Assembly: GCA_933228895.1 (NCBI GenBank)
Contig: OW121856.1
Span: 111,637,027 to 111,701,026, forward strand
Direction of reading: 5' to 3'
Length of the DNA stretch: 64,000 nt
From: Platycnemis pennipes
Lineage: Eukaryota > Arthropoda > Insecta > Odonata > Platycnemididae
The notes under the pieces: model-generated
What the model saw: the letters and a program-made list of their open reading frames with translations, nothing else
The model's database searches: none
Told to the model about the DNA's origin: nothing
Translations under genes and position numbers: made by a program
In this document: piece after piece, positions 23,028 through 32,393 of the stretch
How the letters are laid out: each line of letters opens with the position of its first letter
Numbering within the stretch: position 1 is the first letter of the stretch

Positions 23028-24188
23028 TTAGCGGCGAATGCGATTCTTCTTTCCCTTTTCTTTTCTTGTGAGGGTGACTTCAGCCTCTGACAGACTTCCG
23101 TCCTCCTCCATAGACTCCGGTTGGCAAGTTTTTGCCAAACCAGAGGGGCCGGGTGGAGGCGTTTTTTCACGCCTGCCGAGCGTCGGCCCTGATATTTTTT
23201 TGGGCGGGCTTTTGTTAGAGCCCGTGGTGGGATTAGCAGTTTTTTGCTCTACTTTATTTACTTTTTCCGGCTTTGCTAGTGAGCTAACAGGAATTTTACT
23301 GCTACACTCAGTTTGAGTGGATATCGAGACTTTGGGTATTGGCGGAGAAACTACTTTGGCGAAGGATTTCGAGAAAGTTGGAGCTAACAGGGTCCTATAC
23401 TTTTTCCTTGCTTCAAAATATGTCACTTTTTCTACCGTCTTTATTTCCATAATCTTTCGTTCTTCAACTACTCTTGGACACTTGCGAGCATACACGGGAT
23501 GTGCACCCTCGCAGTTGACACAGTGTGGCTCGTTGGTGCACTCAGTGTCCTCATGTTTGTCCAGGCCGCAGCGCGGGCAGGTGGCCTTGCCCTCACACCG
23601 CGTTGCGATGTGGCCGAAGCGCTGGCACTGAAAACAACGCATGGGAGATGGAATGAACGGCCTCACAGGTACCGATTCATAACCTATGAAAACCTTGTCT
23701 GGGAGCTTGTCATTCGCGAATGTCAGTACAACGGACGTGGTCTTTTTAACCACTCCGTCACGTTTTGTGGTGAGACGGCGAACATCAGTCACCCCTTGGG
23801 ATGCCATCTCCTTCTTGATTTCGTCGTCTTCTACATACAGTAGGTCGAAGTGACTCACTACTCCCCAAATTGTGTTCAGACTGCGGTGCACATCCACACA
23901 GACCGGAATATCGTGGAGAAATTTCATTTTCAACAATTTCTCGCTTTGGACTACGTTAGCTGCCTCTATAAGAAGACTACCGTCCCTTAGTTTTTTAGCG
24001 GAAATTAGTTCCCCAGGGACGTTACTACTTAAAACTTTTCTTACTAGGAAAGGAGATACCTTTGTCAGTGTCTCTCCTCCCCTTGCACATTTCATTACAA
24101 CAAATCTCTTGCTTACGCAGGATACAAAATCTCTCCCTCCCGTGTCCGGGCGGGATCTTTTGGGTGGTGGAAGTTGACACTCTTCCAT
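23028..24188 (-). CDS. B ORF1: LINE RNA-binding protein, 386 aa
   Basis: The start was set at MEECQLPPPKRS (24188), the conserved ORF1 start, although the frame is open 22 codons further upstream. An RRM-like region (about residues 75-180: LNTIWGVVSHFDLL, QGVTDVRRL) is followed by three zinc knuckles at about 182-236, CFQCQRFGHIATRC, CPRCGLDKHEDTEC and CVNCEGAHPVYARKC, all ligands intact. A Pro/Ser/Lys-rich tail ends KKNRIRR. Role by family: a nucleic-acid chaperone that forms the RNP with element RNA. It is the most intact ORF in the window and lies 65 nt upstream of ORF2. Confidence 0.92.
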   Translation of the reverse strand: MEECQLPPPKRSRPDTGGRDFVSCVSKRFVVMKCARGGETLTKVSPFLVRKVLSSNVPGELISAKKLRDGSLLIEAANVVQSEKLLKMKFLHDIPVCVDVHRSLNTIWGVVSHFDLLYVEDDEIKKEMASQGVTDVRRLTTKRDGVVKKTTSVVLTFANDKLPDKVFIGYESVPVRPFIPSPMRCFQCQRFGHIATRCEGKATCPRCGLDKHEDTECTNEPHCVNCEGAHPVYARKCPRVVEERKIMEIKTVEKVTYFEARKKYRTLLAPTFSKSFAKVVSPPIPKVSISTQTECSSKIPVSSLAKPEKVNKVEQKTANPTTGSNKSPPKKISGPTLGRREKTPPPGPSGLAKTCQPESMEEDGSLSEAEVTLTRKEKGKKNRIRR

Positions 24189-24784
24189 ACCTTTTCCTAC
24201 TTCATCCCTCGGGCTCCCCACCCACCATGGAGCCACACATTCGGGACGCCGCACCGCAAACCGGTGCGGTCGCCAGGGCTACCCGAGGGATATAGCACCC
24301 TAGAGGTGGTTGCCTGTTTCGGGTTGGGTCTTTAATGCACAGGCCCACCAAACCCGAACATCTCCGACCGCCCTACGCAGACCCCCACCTCCCTGGCACT
24401 CGCCACCGTTAAGCTTACGCCACGGAAGCCGATTGACCGGGAGTAGCTAGCTCCCGGCCGCCCGTTTACACAGAATCCGGGGCCAAAGAGGGGTATTGGC
24501 TCGAAGTCCATACCGGGCATCCGACACCCGGCTGGGAACCACGGACCTCACCCTCCAGGATCCCCTTCTCCTCCTTACGGGTCTCCGCACACGGCAAACA
24601 TGCGGGTGGATCGCAGGCCAGGTGGTATGGCCGCACACAGACAGTTGACCCACAAGACTGTCTGGGCTCAACCCTTGTTGGCTCTGGGTTTGTTATCGGG
24701 GTGTTCTCCCCGCCCTTTTAGGCGCCTCTTACGACAAGCAGGGATACTGCGGGAGTATTCTCATTCCCCCTTCCCGCAGGGGTG
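24189..24784 (-). promoter_or_regulatory. 5' leader of B
   Basis: About 596 nt with two structured parts: the 5'-terminal fold (about 24711-24778) and an 8-bp hairpin, ccgcaccg/cggtgcgg with a caaac loop, at 24249-24269, about 60 nt before the ORF1 start. It probably contains the internal promoter, as in other LINEs of this type (family knowledge). Short frames inside are not conserved. Confidence 0.7.
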
Positions 24785-24796
24785 ATGCTTTCTCGA
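24785..24796. repeat. Right target-site duplication of LINE B (ATGCTTTCTCGA)
   Basis: Identical to 19114-19125. X sequence resumes here in the RT EKA codons. Confidence 0.9.
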
Positions 24797-25187
24797 TATC
24801 AAAAAAATATCTATGACATGCTGTCTATGAATAAATGCCTCTTGAATAAAAGTTTCAATTCTAACCAAATGATCGGTCGTGCTTCTATGCCTTCGGAAAC
24901 CACTTTGTATGTTGGAGAGTAGGTTCCCGCTCTCCAAACACCAAACAAGTCTTCGGTTGACCAATTTCTCCATTAATTTGCACATACATGAGGTCAGAGA
25001 AATAGGTCTGTAGTTCCCAAGGGCACATTTTTCTTTGCCTTGCTTAGGGATAGGGACCACTACTGATTCGCGCCAACTATTAGGGAAATCTCAGTCTTTC
25101 CATATGCGATTGAAAGTGAGCAGAAGCTCATTCAGCATTGGCTTGGGAATATTTCGCAGGAAGGCGTTGTGCATACCGTCACTCCCT
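24785..25187 (-). pseudogene. X ORF2 fragment (right of B): RT fingers
   Basis: On the minus strand: HNAFLRNIPK, a stop in the WKD-DFPNSW region, VPIPKQGKEK, YRPISLTSCMCKLMEK, RRHRSTTDHLVRIE and RQHVIDIF. This is the RT region just before motif A. An extra T in a T-run shifts the frame at about 24810. It belongs to family II, like the left piece, and stops at 25187 where the A-tailed end of C begins. The 5' half of X is not in the window. Confidence 0.8.
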
Positions 25188-25197
25188 TATTTTTTTT

Positions 25198-27006
25198 TCA
25201 AAACCTGCGGTACAAAGCCTTTATCACCTTCTGGCGCCAGACCCTGTCGTATGCCTTCTCCAAGTCAAAGAATACGGCAACGACGTGCTGGCGGAAAAGA
25301 AATGCTTCTTGGATAAAATTGTCCACACGCACTAAATGGTCGACGGTAGATCGACCGCGCCTAAAGCCACACTGAATGCTGGAGAAAAGATTTCTTCGCT
25401 CAAGGCACCAGACAAGGCGACGATTTACCATTCTCTCCATAAGCTTACATAGGCAGCTTGTTAGCGAGATCGGTCGGTAGCTGTTTGGATCTGACCTATC
25501 TTTCCCCTGCTTATGGATGGGTATCACTACCGACTCCCTCCAGGACTGTGGGAAAGAGCCCTCCAACCATACTTGGTTGAAGGTTTGAAGGGCCTCCGAC
25601 AAAGCTGCTTCCGGTAGATTCCGCAGAAAGGCATTATGTATTTGGTCAAGTCCTGGAGAGGTATCCCGGGAGTCCACAATTGCGACCTTCAGCTCCCACA
25701 GCGAGAATGGTTCGTTGTAGTCATGGGTTTCACGTGCCTCGCAAAAGCTGACATCGGTCTCTTCGCAACGCTTTTTTACGGCTGCAAGCGCAGCATCGTA
25801 AGTCGCGTTACTGGAGATCTCGGCAAGTTGTCTGCCAAAAGCTTCACTTATTTTCTGAGGGGACGTGAGCACCCTGTTTCCAATATTCAAGCATGAGACT
25901 CCGTATCGCTGACCAGCTCCTGATATGCATCTCACCTTACTCCAAACTTGTGTAAGGGGTGTCTTATGATTAATGTTGGACACGTACTCCATCCAAGATG
26001 ATCTTTTGGCTTCTTATACGACCTGCCTAGCTTTGGCTCGTAGGCGTCTGAAAGATGCTAGATTTCGTGCAGTGGGGTATTTGTTGAAAATCCGCAACGC
26101 TCTCTTCCGAAGCCTTATTGCTTTTGCACTCTCTTCGTTCCACCACGGCACGGGTGGTCGAGGGGTACGGCCTGATGTCCGTGGAACGCTGCAATTTGCT
26201 GCTTCGACAATGGCCTTGGAGAGGTTATCAATGTTGCTTAGGGAATCGTTACTGACTTCGTGTTTGTAGTAAAACATCTTATTAAAAAGAGGCCAGTCGG
26301 CTCTCTGGATGACCCAGTTGCTCGGTCTGATTAAATTTGTATTAAAATCACGGTCACGATGAATTAAAATAGGGAAATGGTCGCTACCACAAAGATCGGC
26401 ATAAACGGACATTGTCATCTTATTCGTAAGACTGCTCGAACCAATGCATAGATCAATTGAGGAGAATTCTCCATTAAAACTGTTAAAACGGGTGTTTTCC
26501 CCGTTGTTTAATAAGTAAAGGTTTAAACTATTTATAAAATCGGATACAATACGTCCCCTCTTGTTACATTGCGCCCTTGAACTTCCCCATAGGGAGTCGT
26601 GGGCGTTAAAATCGCCCATAAGGATGAATGGGCTAGGCAACTGTTGGACAAGGGCTTCGAGATTGCACCTAGTTACTGGTGCACCTTCAGGAAAGTAAAT
26701 ATTGCACAAAGTTATTTTCTCCGGGATATAAACAGTCACCGCAACTGCTTGGAACGGTGTCCTCAATTGAATTTGAGAGGTGTATAGGGCCTCCCGAATC
26801 GCAATTGCAACTCCACCTTGGGCTCGTTGCCCCTTGGTATCGTCAAATCTAAAAACTGTATATCCTTTTATAACACCCTTGTCCGTGTTTTTAAAGTGAG
26901 TCTCCTGTAGACAGATGCAAGAGGGTCTGAGATCGTGAATTAAAACCGCCATCTCCTCCTTATGCCTGTAAAAACCATTGCAGTTCCACTGCAGGATAAA
27001 AGCCAT
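25198..27006 (-). pseudogene. C ORF2 N-terminal half: endonuclease and RT fingers/palm start
   Basis: It starts MAFILQWNCNGF at 27006. The endonuclease motifs LQETHFK, GDFNAHDSLWGS, SSIDLCIG and GSDHFPIL are intact. An in-frame TAA interrupts it at about 26016-26014 (QVV-stop-EAK). The RT part runs through SYRPISLTSCLCKLMER, RRGRSTVDHLVRVD and FFDLEKAYDRVWR, then diverges after KALYRRF into the A-run. The YVDD-equivalent, RNase H and tail are all missing, so it cannot retrotranspose. Confidence 0.88.
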
Positions 27007-27094
27007 AAAAAATAAATATATAAATTAAATAAAATATACAAAATAAATAAATATGGGTTCTGAGTAAACAGTCTATGTCCGCCCAGATTAGGGA

Positions 27095-28261
27095 TCAGCG
27101 CTTAAAGCGATGTCTCCTTCCCTTCTTTCTTGCGAGGTGAACTTCTTTGTCTGTGACTATTAAATCTTCCATCGCCTCCGGAAGGTCGTGTTGTATGGAG
27201 CCGGTGGGAACAGGGGAGGGAGTCTTGCTACGCCTATTCGGCGTGCCCCCTGTTTTATTTTTAGACGGGCTCCGGTGATGGGAGCCAACGGTAGACACCG
27301 TATCTTTATTTCCTATTGTGGAGTTAACAATATTTTTTTCTTCCGTATTTTTAATATTTGTATGTGGTTCAGGGTCCGTTTGCGTTGCGATAGTGCATTT
27401 CCTCACTGTAGCGACATTTGCAAAGGAACGAGAAAAAACTGGTGCCATGAACTCGCGGTATTTCTTACGGGCTTCGATATACGATATTTTTTCCACTGTT
27501 TTCATCTCCATTATCTTTCTTTCCTCCTTCATTTTTGGGCAATCGCGTGAATATACAGCGTGGGCACCTTCGCAGTTTACGCAATTAGGTTCCGTGGGAC
27601 ATTTCTCCTCCTCATGCTTATCTTTGCCGCATCGGGGGCAGGTGTCTTTGCCCTCACAGCGGATGGAGATGTGACCAAATCTTTGACATTTGAAGCAGCG
27701 GACAGGAGCTGGAATGTAAGGGCGGACTGGAACAGATTCGTAACCCAAAAATACTTTTTCAGGGAGTTTTTCTAAGGCGAATGTGAGTATTACAGATGTT
27801 GTGTTAATTCTTTCGTTGTTCCGCCTTGTGGTGAGCCGACGACAATCAACAACACCTTGAGGGGCCATTTCTCTCTTTATTTCATCGGCGTCCACATATA
27901 GTAGATCGAAATGGCTAATAACTCCCCGGCAAGTATTAAGGGTACGGTGAGATTCTACCTTCACAGGTATATCGTGAAGCACCTTCATTTCCAATAGCTT
28001 TTTAGTTTGTTGACTATTTGCTGTTTCTATTCATAAAGATCCGTCTCTAAGTTTTATTGCAGATTTCACGTCGCCAGGAACTTCTGCAGACAAAACTCTT
28101 CTTATTAGGAAGGGAGAAACCTTTTTTAGGGTCTCACCTTTTCATTTCTACTTTTCATTACTAAAACATTTCATTACTAAATACCGCACACAAGATTCTG
28201 TTGCTCCTCCGCCCGTATCCGGGCGGGATCTTTTTATTGGTGGTAGAGTAGATTCCTCCAT
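27095..28261 (-). pseudogene. C ORF1: RRM-like plus three CCHC knuckles, broken near the N-terminus
   Basis: The start is at MEESTLPPIKRSRPD (28261). Downstream is a small local duplication (cattactaaa repeated near 28155-28180) with stops, and an in-frame TGA in LRDGSL-stop-IETAN near 28032. From 27994 to 27095 the frame is open: LNTCRGVISHFDLL, CFKCQRFGHISIRC, CPRCGKDKHEEEKC, CVNCEGAHAVYSRDC, and a basic end RRHRFKR. Knuckles are intact but the N-terminal lesions disable it. Confidence 0.85.
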
Positions 28262-28822
28262 ACCGAATAAAACTTCATTTCTCGGCCTCCCCACCCACCA
28301 CGGAGTCGCCAGGGCTAGCTCGAGAAGTATAGCACTTTCTGGGAGGTTGTCTGTTCCGGGATGGGTCTTTGGAGTACAGGCCCACCAAACCTATACACCT
28401 CCGACCTCCCTACACATCCCCCTCCCATTCCGCACTCGCCACCGGTACGCAAAACGTGACGGGAGTCGATTGACCGGGAGTGGCTAGCTCCCGGCCGCCC
28501 GTTTACAGAGAATCCGGGGCCAAAGAGGGATATTGCCCAGCGGTCCATACCGAGCATCAGACACCCGGCTGGGAACCGCGGAACTCACCCTCCAGGATCC
28601 CCTTCTCCTCCTTACGGGTATCCACGCACGGCCAACACGTGGGTGAATCGTGGACCAGCTGGTATGGTAGTACTTAGACAGTAGATTCACAGGCCTGTCC
28701 GGACACATCCCTATCTGCCACGGGGGTTTGTTTTCGGGGTTGTCTCCCCGCCCTTTTAGTCGCCTCTTACGACAAGCAGGGATACTGCGGGAGTATTCTC
28801 AATCCCCCTACCCGCAGGGGTA
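28262..28822 (-). promoter_or_regulatory. 5' leader of C
   Basis: Homologous to the B and G leaders, but somewhat shorter and more diverged, with part of the hairpin region before ORF1 missing (ccaccacggagtcgccag is joined directly). The 5'-terminal fold is retained. Confidence 0.65.
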
Positions 28823-28942
28823 TCATCGAGATTCTAGCGGAAGATATGTCGTTCCCCTGCCTTTCAAGGAATTTCCCCCTTCATTACGGGAGTCCTTTAT
28901 TCTTACGCGGCCTCGCGGTGGATTAATTCGGAACGCCGACTC
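28823..28942 (+). pseudogene. BEL/Pao-type Pol scrap after the protease, copy 1
   Basis: The + strand reads HRDSSGRYVVPLPFKEFP, matching the BEL/Pao linker between protease and RT (pattern HxRxxxGRYxVxLPF). In copies 2 and 3 this segment is continuous with the protease-linker sequence to its left (junctions at 34299 and 39801). In copy 1 it is cut by the 5' end of LINE C. No RT follows. BEL elements are LTR retrotransposons. Confidence 0.65.
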
Positions 28943-30059
28943 AATCAGAAGTGGCAAGTGCTGTAATCACCAAGTGTTACTAACCAAATTCATTCCGTTA
29001 AGAGCGAAGTTTTTGACCAATTGCATTAAAAATGCTGCAAATAAATATAATTTTGAGGAATTACCAACTCGGAAAGAAATATTGTGGCTGGAATATACAG
29101 CATTTCGGGTGATTCTTGGAAAATAACGAGGCTATTATCCAGAAGTTACGAAGAGACTTACCTGCCTGCGCAAGCAAGGCAGATGGCAGATATAGCAAGG
29201 CAGATGTTGGATGAGCAAATCTCAACCCTGCAGGACATTCTCAATTTGTGCCAGAGATGTGATTCCTAAGTCATTTACTGTGGCTTAGGTGAGAAGTTTT
29301 TTCTTCACCTGGAGTAGTAGAAAGACTACAGATTGGTTCCTCTTTTGTTCCCAGCAGACAAAATTAAATGGTGAAGTATGGGGCAAAGAAAGAGAGAAGA
29401 GAAAGCGAAGGAAGAGGACTTTCTTACTCCGGGCTTGCCAGACTGAAGGATGTTTACCACGCAGCCAGCCGACTCCCGCTGGCGTGAACTCCTCTGGTGA
29501 TCACTCCCGGAGAAAATGGTGACGAGACTCAACCAGGGAACTCCCATGACTTGCGGCGCTACTATTTAAATATATGAGAGGTAAAAAAAACGTCTGTCCC
29601 GCCGGCGCACTGTGGACTGAAATCGAAAAAAGCTCGACAAAAATGATTTTTTTTTCACTTTTAATTTCCGAAAAAACGATAATATTTCCTGAATAAGCAA
29701 TAACCATTGTCCAAAATACTGAAATAATTTTATTTCTAAGTGCTTTTTTATATTAACATACGTCTGTGAAGTTCATAAAAAATCGAAAAATATTCTCCCT
29801 TTTTTGTGAACACTTAACGGAAGAATTTTTCTACTGTAGCGTTTTAATGTAAGGCATGTAATTTTCAAGTAAACAACTATTCAATGTGTATTTTGTGAAG
29901 TACCTATAGTGAAAAATTAGAATTTGTTGATATAGTTTTTAATTTTTACTAAACAATTAAAATATGCTACTTTTACGTACTTTCACATTAAAGTAGAAAG
30001 AAACATTATGTTAGCGGTCTTAAGCGACAAAAATATTTATACCAAATTATAAAACGAAG
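28943..30059. other. Array unit, unassigned portion, copy 1
   Basis: A short frame (KYNFEELPTRKEILWLEYTA, about 29039-29126) matches nothing I recognise. At 29611-29642 lies gtggactgaaatcg followed by aaaaaagctcgacaaaa, nearly the same as the start of the two repeats at 55.3 and 58.6 kb. The rest is AT-rich. Confidence 0.4.
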
Positions 30060-31714
30060 TGTGGCGAGTCACAACGGCAAGTAAGACGGCCAACGCCGCG
30101 AGGCTGCCGCATTGAACCCTACACGATGTTTCCAGTACTATATAAGACCGGCCAGAGGAGTCGACAATCGCCTCGCCCGAGTGTAACTCGTGTAATCGCA
30201 TTTGAACTGTTCGTAATACTTACAACCCACCCGTCAGCGACCAAAAATTGGTGACCCCGACGTGCTGCCGAACCCTGGGACTGCTATTGGAACCGAGTCG
30301 CCGTTCGTGTCCCACCCTTTTGGCCTGAGAAACCAGCTCTGTGGTTCGCACAGTTGGAGGGGTTTTTCCGATCCCAGGCGGAGAACCAGGAGCTGCAACG
30401 ATTACCAGCGTCAAAGACTTCGCTCCAGTTGAAGCGAGTTCAGATTCCAGATTACGATGAGAGCATTTCCTGCGACATTGCCACGCAAACTGCTCGACCC
30501 TACGTCACAGAAGAATTCCGTCGCCAGGCATTCAACACCGTTCAAGGCCTCGCACAACCAGGTATCAAGGAAACAACAAATATTGTAACGCAACGATTTG
30601 TGTGGCCAGGAATCAAGAGAGACTGAAGAGCATGGTCACGGCATTTTTCGGCGATTGGGTTTCCAGATTCGGCATACCCTTGAGAGTCACAACGGACCGG
30701 GGGAGTCAATTCGAGTCATGCCTTTTCAAATCTTTATCCCGTCTAACAGGAACTCAGCACCTTTAGGGAAACGGCGGGTCATCCCGCAGCTAATGGACTC
30801 GTCGAGTGACTGCACCGCCAGTTAAAAGCAGGTATTAAATGCCACGCTGACCAGTGGTGGGTGGAGTCACTTCCAGCTGCTCTCCTTGGAACTAGCGCGG
30901 CGTGGAAGGATGGCACCGGCGCGACTGTGGCAGAACTTGTCTACGGCAAGACCTTGCGTTTACCAGTCGAATTCCTGTCATCAGAGCCACATGCCACCGA
31001 AACTTCCACGTTCGTCGACATACTCCGACGTCGAAGTTACGGCCAGCAAAAGTACTCCGGCATGGAGAGAGACAAACTTTTATTTTCAGAGATTTGGTGA
31101 CTTCACCAAATGTTTTCGTACGAAATAACTCTGCCAAGGGCGTACAAAAGCCACCTTAACATGGACCCTGTAAAGTCGTTAAGCCATACGCTAAATACTT
31201 CATCGTTCGGATTAAGGGGAAGGATAGCTTGATCAGCATCGAACGGCTGGAGCCTGCTTGTTTTGTGCCGACGAAGTTGATCCATAGACGTCACCTCCAG
31301 CGGACGAAGGTAGCAAGGGGAGCGGAGACGTTTGTTTACAAACGCAACCAGCGACAACAACACGTTACGGGAGAAGAGTCCACTTCCCCAACCGCTACCA
31401 AGCCCATCAATGCCCCGTTTTACTTTGTTTAACTTGTATATTTCACTTAACCTATGTTTCCTTCTCTCGTTCAAAACATAGGTTTTTTCACTGCCAAGGG
31501 GGTGTTATGGCGAGTCACAACGGCAAGTGAGACGGCCAACGCGGCGAGGCTAGCCCATCAAACCCAACACGATGCTTCCAGCACTTCCGGCCAGAGAAGC
31601 CATCGCCAGGGGAGTCGACAATCGCCACGCCTGAGTGTAACTCGTGTAATCGCAATAAACAATATCATTGGGGCTGTACGCTTTACTTCCAATTCAGCCG
31701 TCAGCGACCTAAAA
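30060..31714 (+). mobile_element. Deleted Ty3/gypsy-type LTR element, array copy 1
   Basis: 5' LTR about 30060-30247 (starts TGTGGCGAGTC; TATATAAG at 30139-30146). A primer-binding-site-like ttggtgaccccgacg starts at 30248. Internal coding scraps follow, then a polypurine-like aaggggg, then the 3' LTR about 31503-31714 (starts TGTTATGGCG). The two LTRs are clearly related but differ by blocks: the TATA segment is missing from the 3' LTR. The internal region is only about 1.25 kb and lacks protease, RT and RNase H. It is a defective, non-autonomous or recombinant copy. Confidence 0.75.
30290..31430 (+). pseudogene. Gypsy-type Gag start and integrase fragments, copy 1
   Basis: PFGLRNQLCGSHSWRG-type frames here are shifted; the Gag hallmark PPFWPEKPALWFAQLE is readable in copy 2 (about 35815-35860) but disrupted in copy 1 by the 31-bp deletion. 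Then come the integrase zinc-binding N-terminus (EEFRRQAFNTV, ending QRFVWPGIKRD, 30500-30624), part of the integrase core (FGIPLRVTTDRGSQFES, about 30670-30720), WKDGTGATVAELVYGKTLRL (30903-30960) and a C-terminal ISIERLEPACF (31230-31262). Everything between Gag and integrase is deleted, and stops break the rest. Confidence 0.7.
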
Positions 31715-31938
31715 GGTGTCAACTTAAATGTTCAAAAGAAAATCCAGCCCTAATCTGCCCTCCCACCACTCCGATCAAGTTATGTGCCTGCGCAGAAGTC
31801 CAACCGCACCTGAGCTGCGGGAATTCGTTCAGAATTTGTCACACTTAAGGATTACCCAATTAAAAAGAAGCCAACACTCGTGTTTTCCACGCCAGTTTCA
31901 ATTGTTCACTCTATGTAAGCCTATATAAGCAAACAGCT

Positions 31939-32393
31939 GCGATCGCAAGGGCTACCCGTGGGATAGCACCCTAGAGGTGGTTGTCTGTTTCGGGTTGGAT
32001 CTGCCATGTACGGGCCAACCAAACCCGTACATCTCCGACCGCCCTACGCAGACCCCCACCTCCCTGGCACTCGACACCGGTAAGCTAACGCCACGGAAGA
32101 CGATTGACCGACAGTGGCTAGCTCCCGGCCGCTCGTTTTCAGCGAATCCGGGGCCGAAGAGGAATATTAGCCAGTAGTTCATAGCGGGCATCCGACACCC
32201 GGCTGGGAACCACCGACCTCACCCTCCAGGATCCCCTTCTCCTCCTTACGGGTCTCCGCACACGGCAACCACGCTGGTGAATCGTAGGCCAGGCGGTGTG
32301 GCCGCACACAGACAGTTGACCCACTAGACTGTCCGGGCTACGACAAGCAGGGATACTGCGGGAGTATTCTCAATCCCCCTACCCGCAGGGGGG
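31939..32393 (-). mobile_element. LINE leader fragment inside array unit, copy 1
   Basis: About 455 bp homologous to the family I leader, from its 5' terminus (acccgcaggg at 32381-32390) inward to the ggtcgccagggctaccc region (about 31940). It lacks ORF1 and has a small deletion after tgtccgggct, removing the segment around the cgcctct hairpin arm. It is embedded in the LTR-element DNA and duplicated with it. Confidence 0.8.

Larger units (their letters stand above)
19126..24784 (-). mobile_element. LINE B, family I, full length (5,659 bp), nested in X
   Basis: The copy is complete: leader 24189-24784, ORF1, 65-nt AT-rich spacer, ORF2, 3' UTR with stem-loop, and a gtagtagtagtgttgttg tail at the left end. 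A 12-bp target duplication flanks it. It has one truncating lesion in ORF2 and none seen in ORF1, so it is a young insertion. Length agrees with G (5,669 bp). Confidence 0.92.
25188..28822 (-). mobile_element. LINE C, family I, 3'-truncated inside RT
   Basis: The copy has an intact-looking 5' end (cccgcagggg at 28811-28820), leader, ORF1, 88-nt AT-rich spacer and the first half of ORF2. On the minus strand it then ends inside the RT domain with an A-run (T-run at about 25190-25199 on +). Loss of the 3' end is opposite to usual LINE truncation. No target duplication is seen: X lies on the left and the BEL-derived array on the right. Confidence 0.8.
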
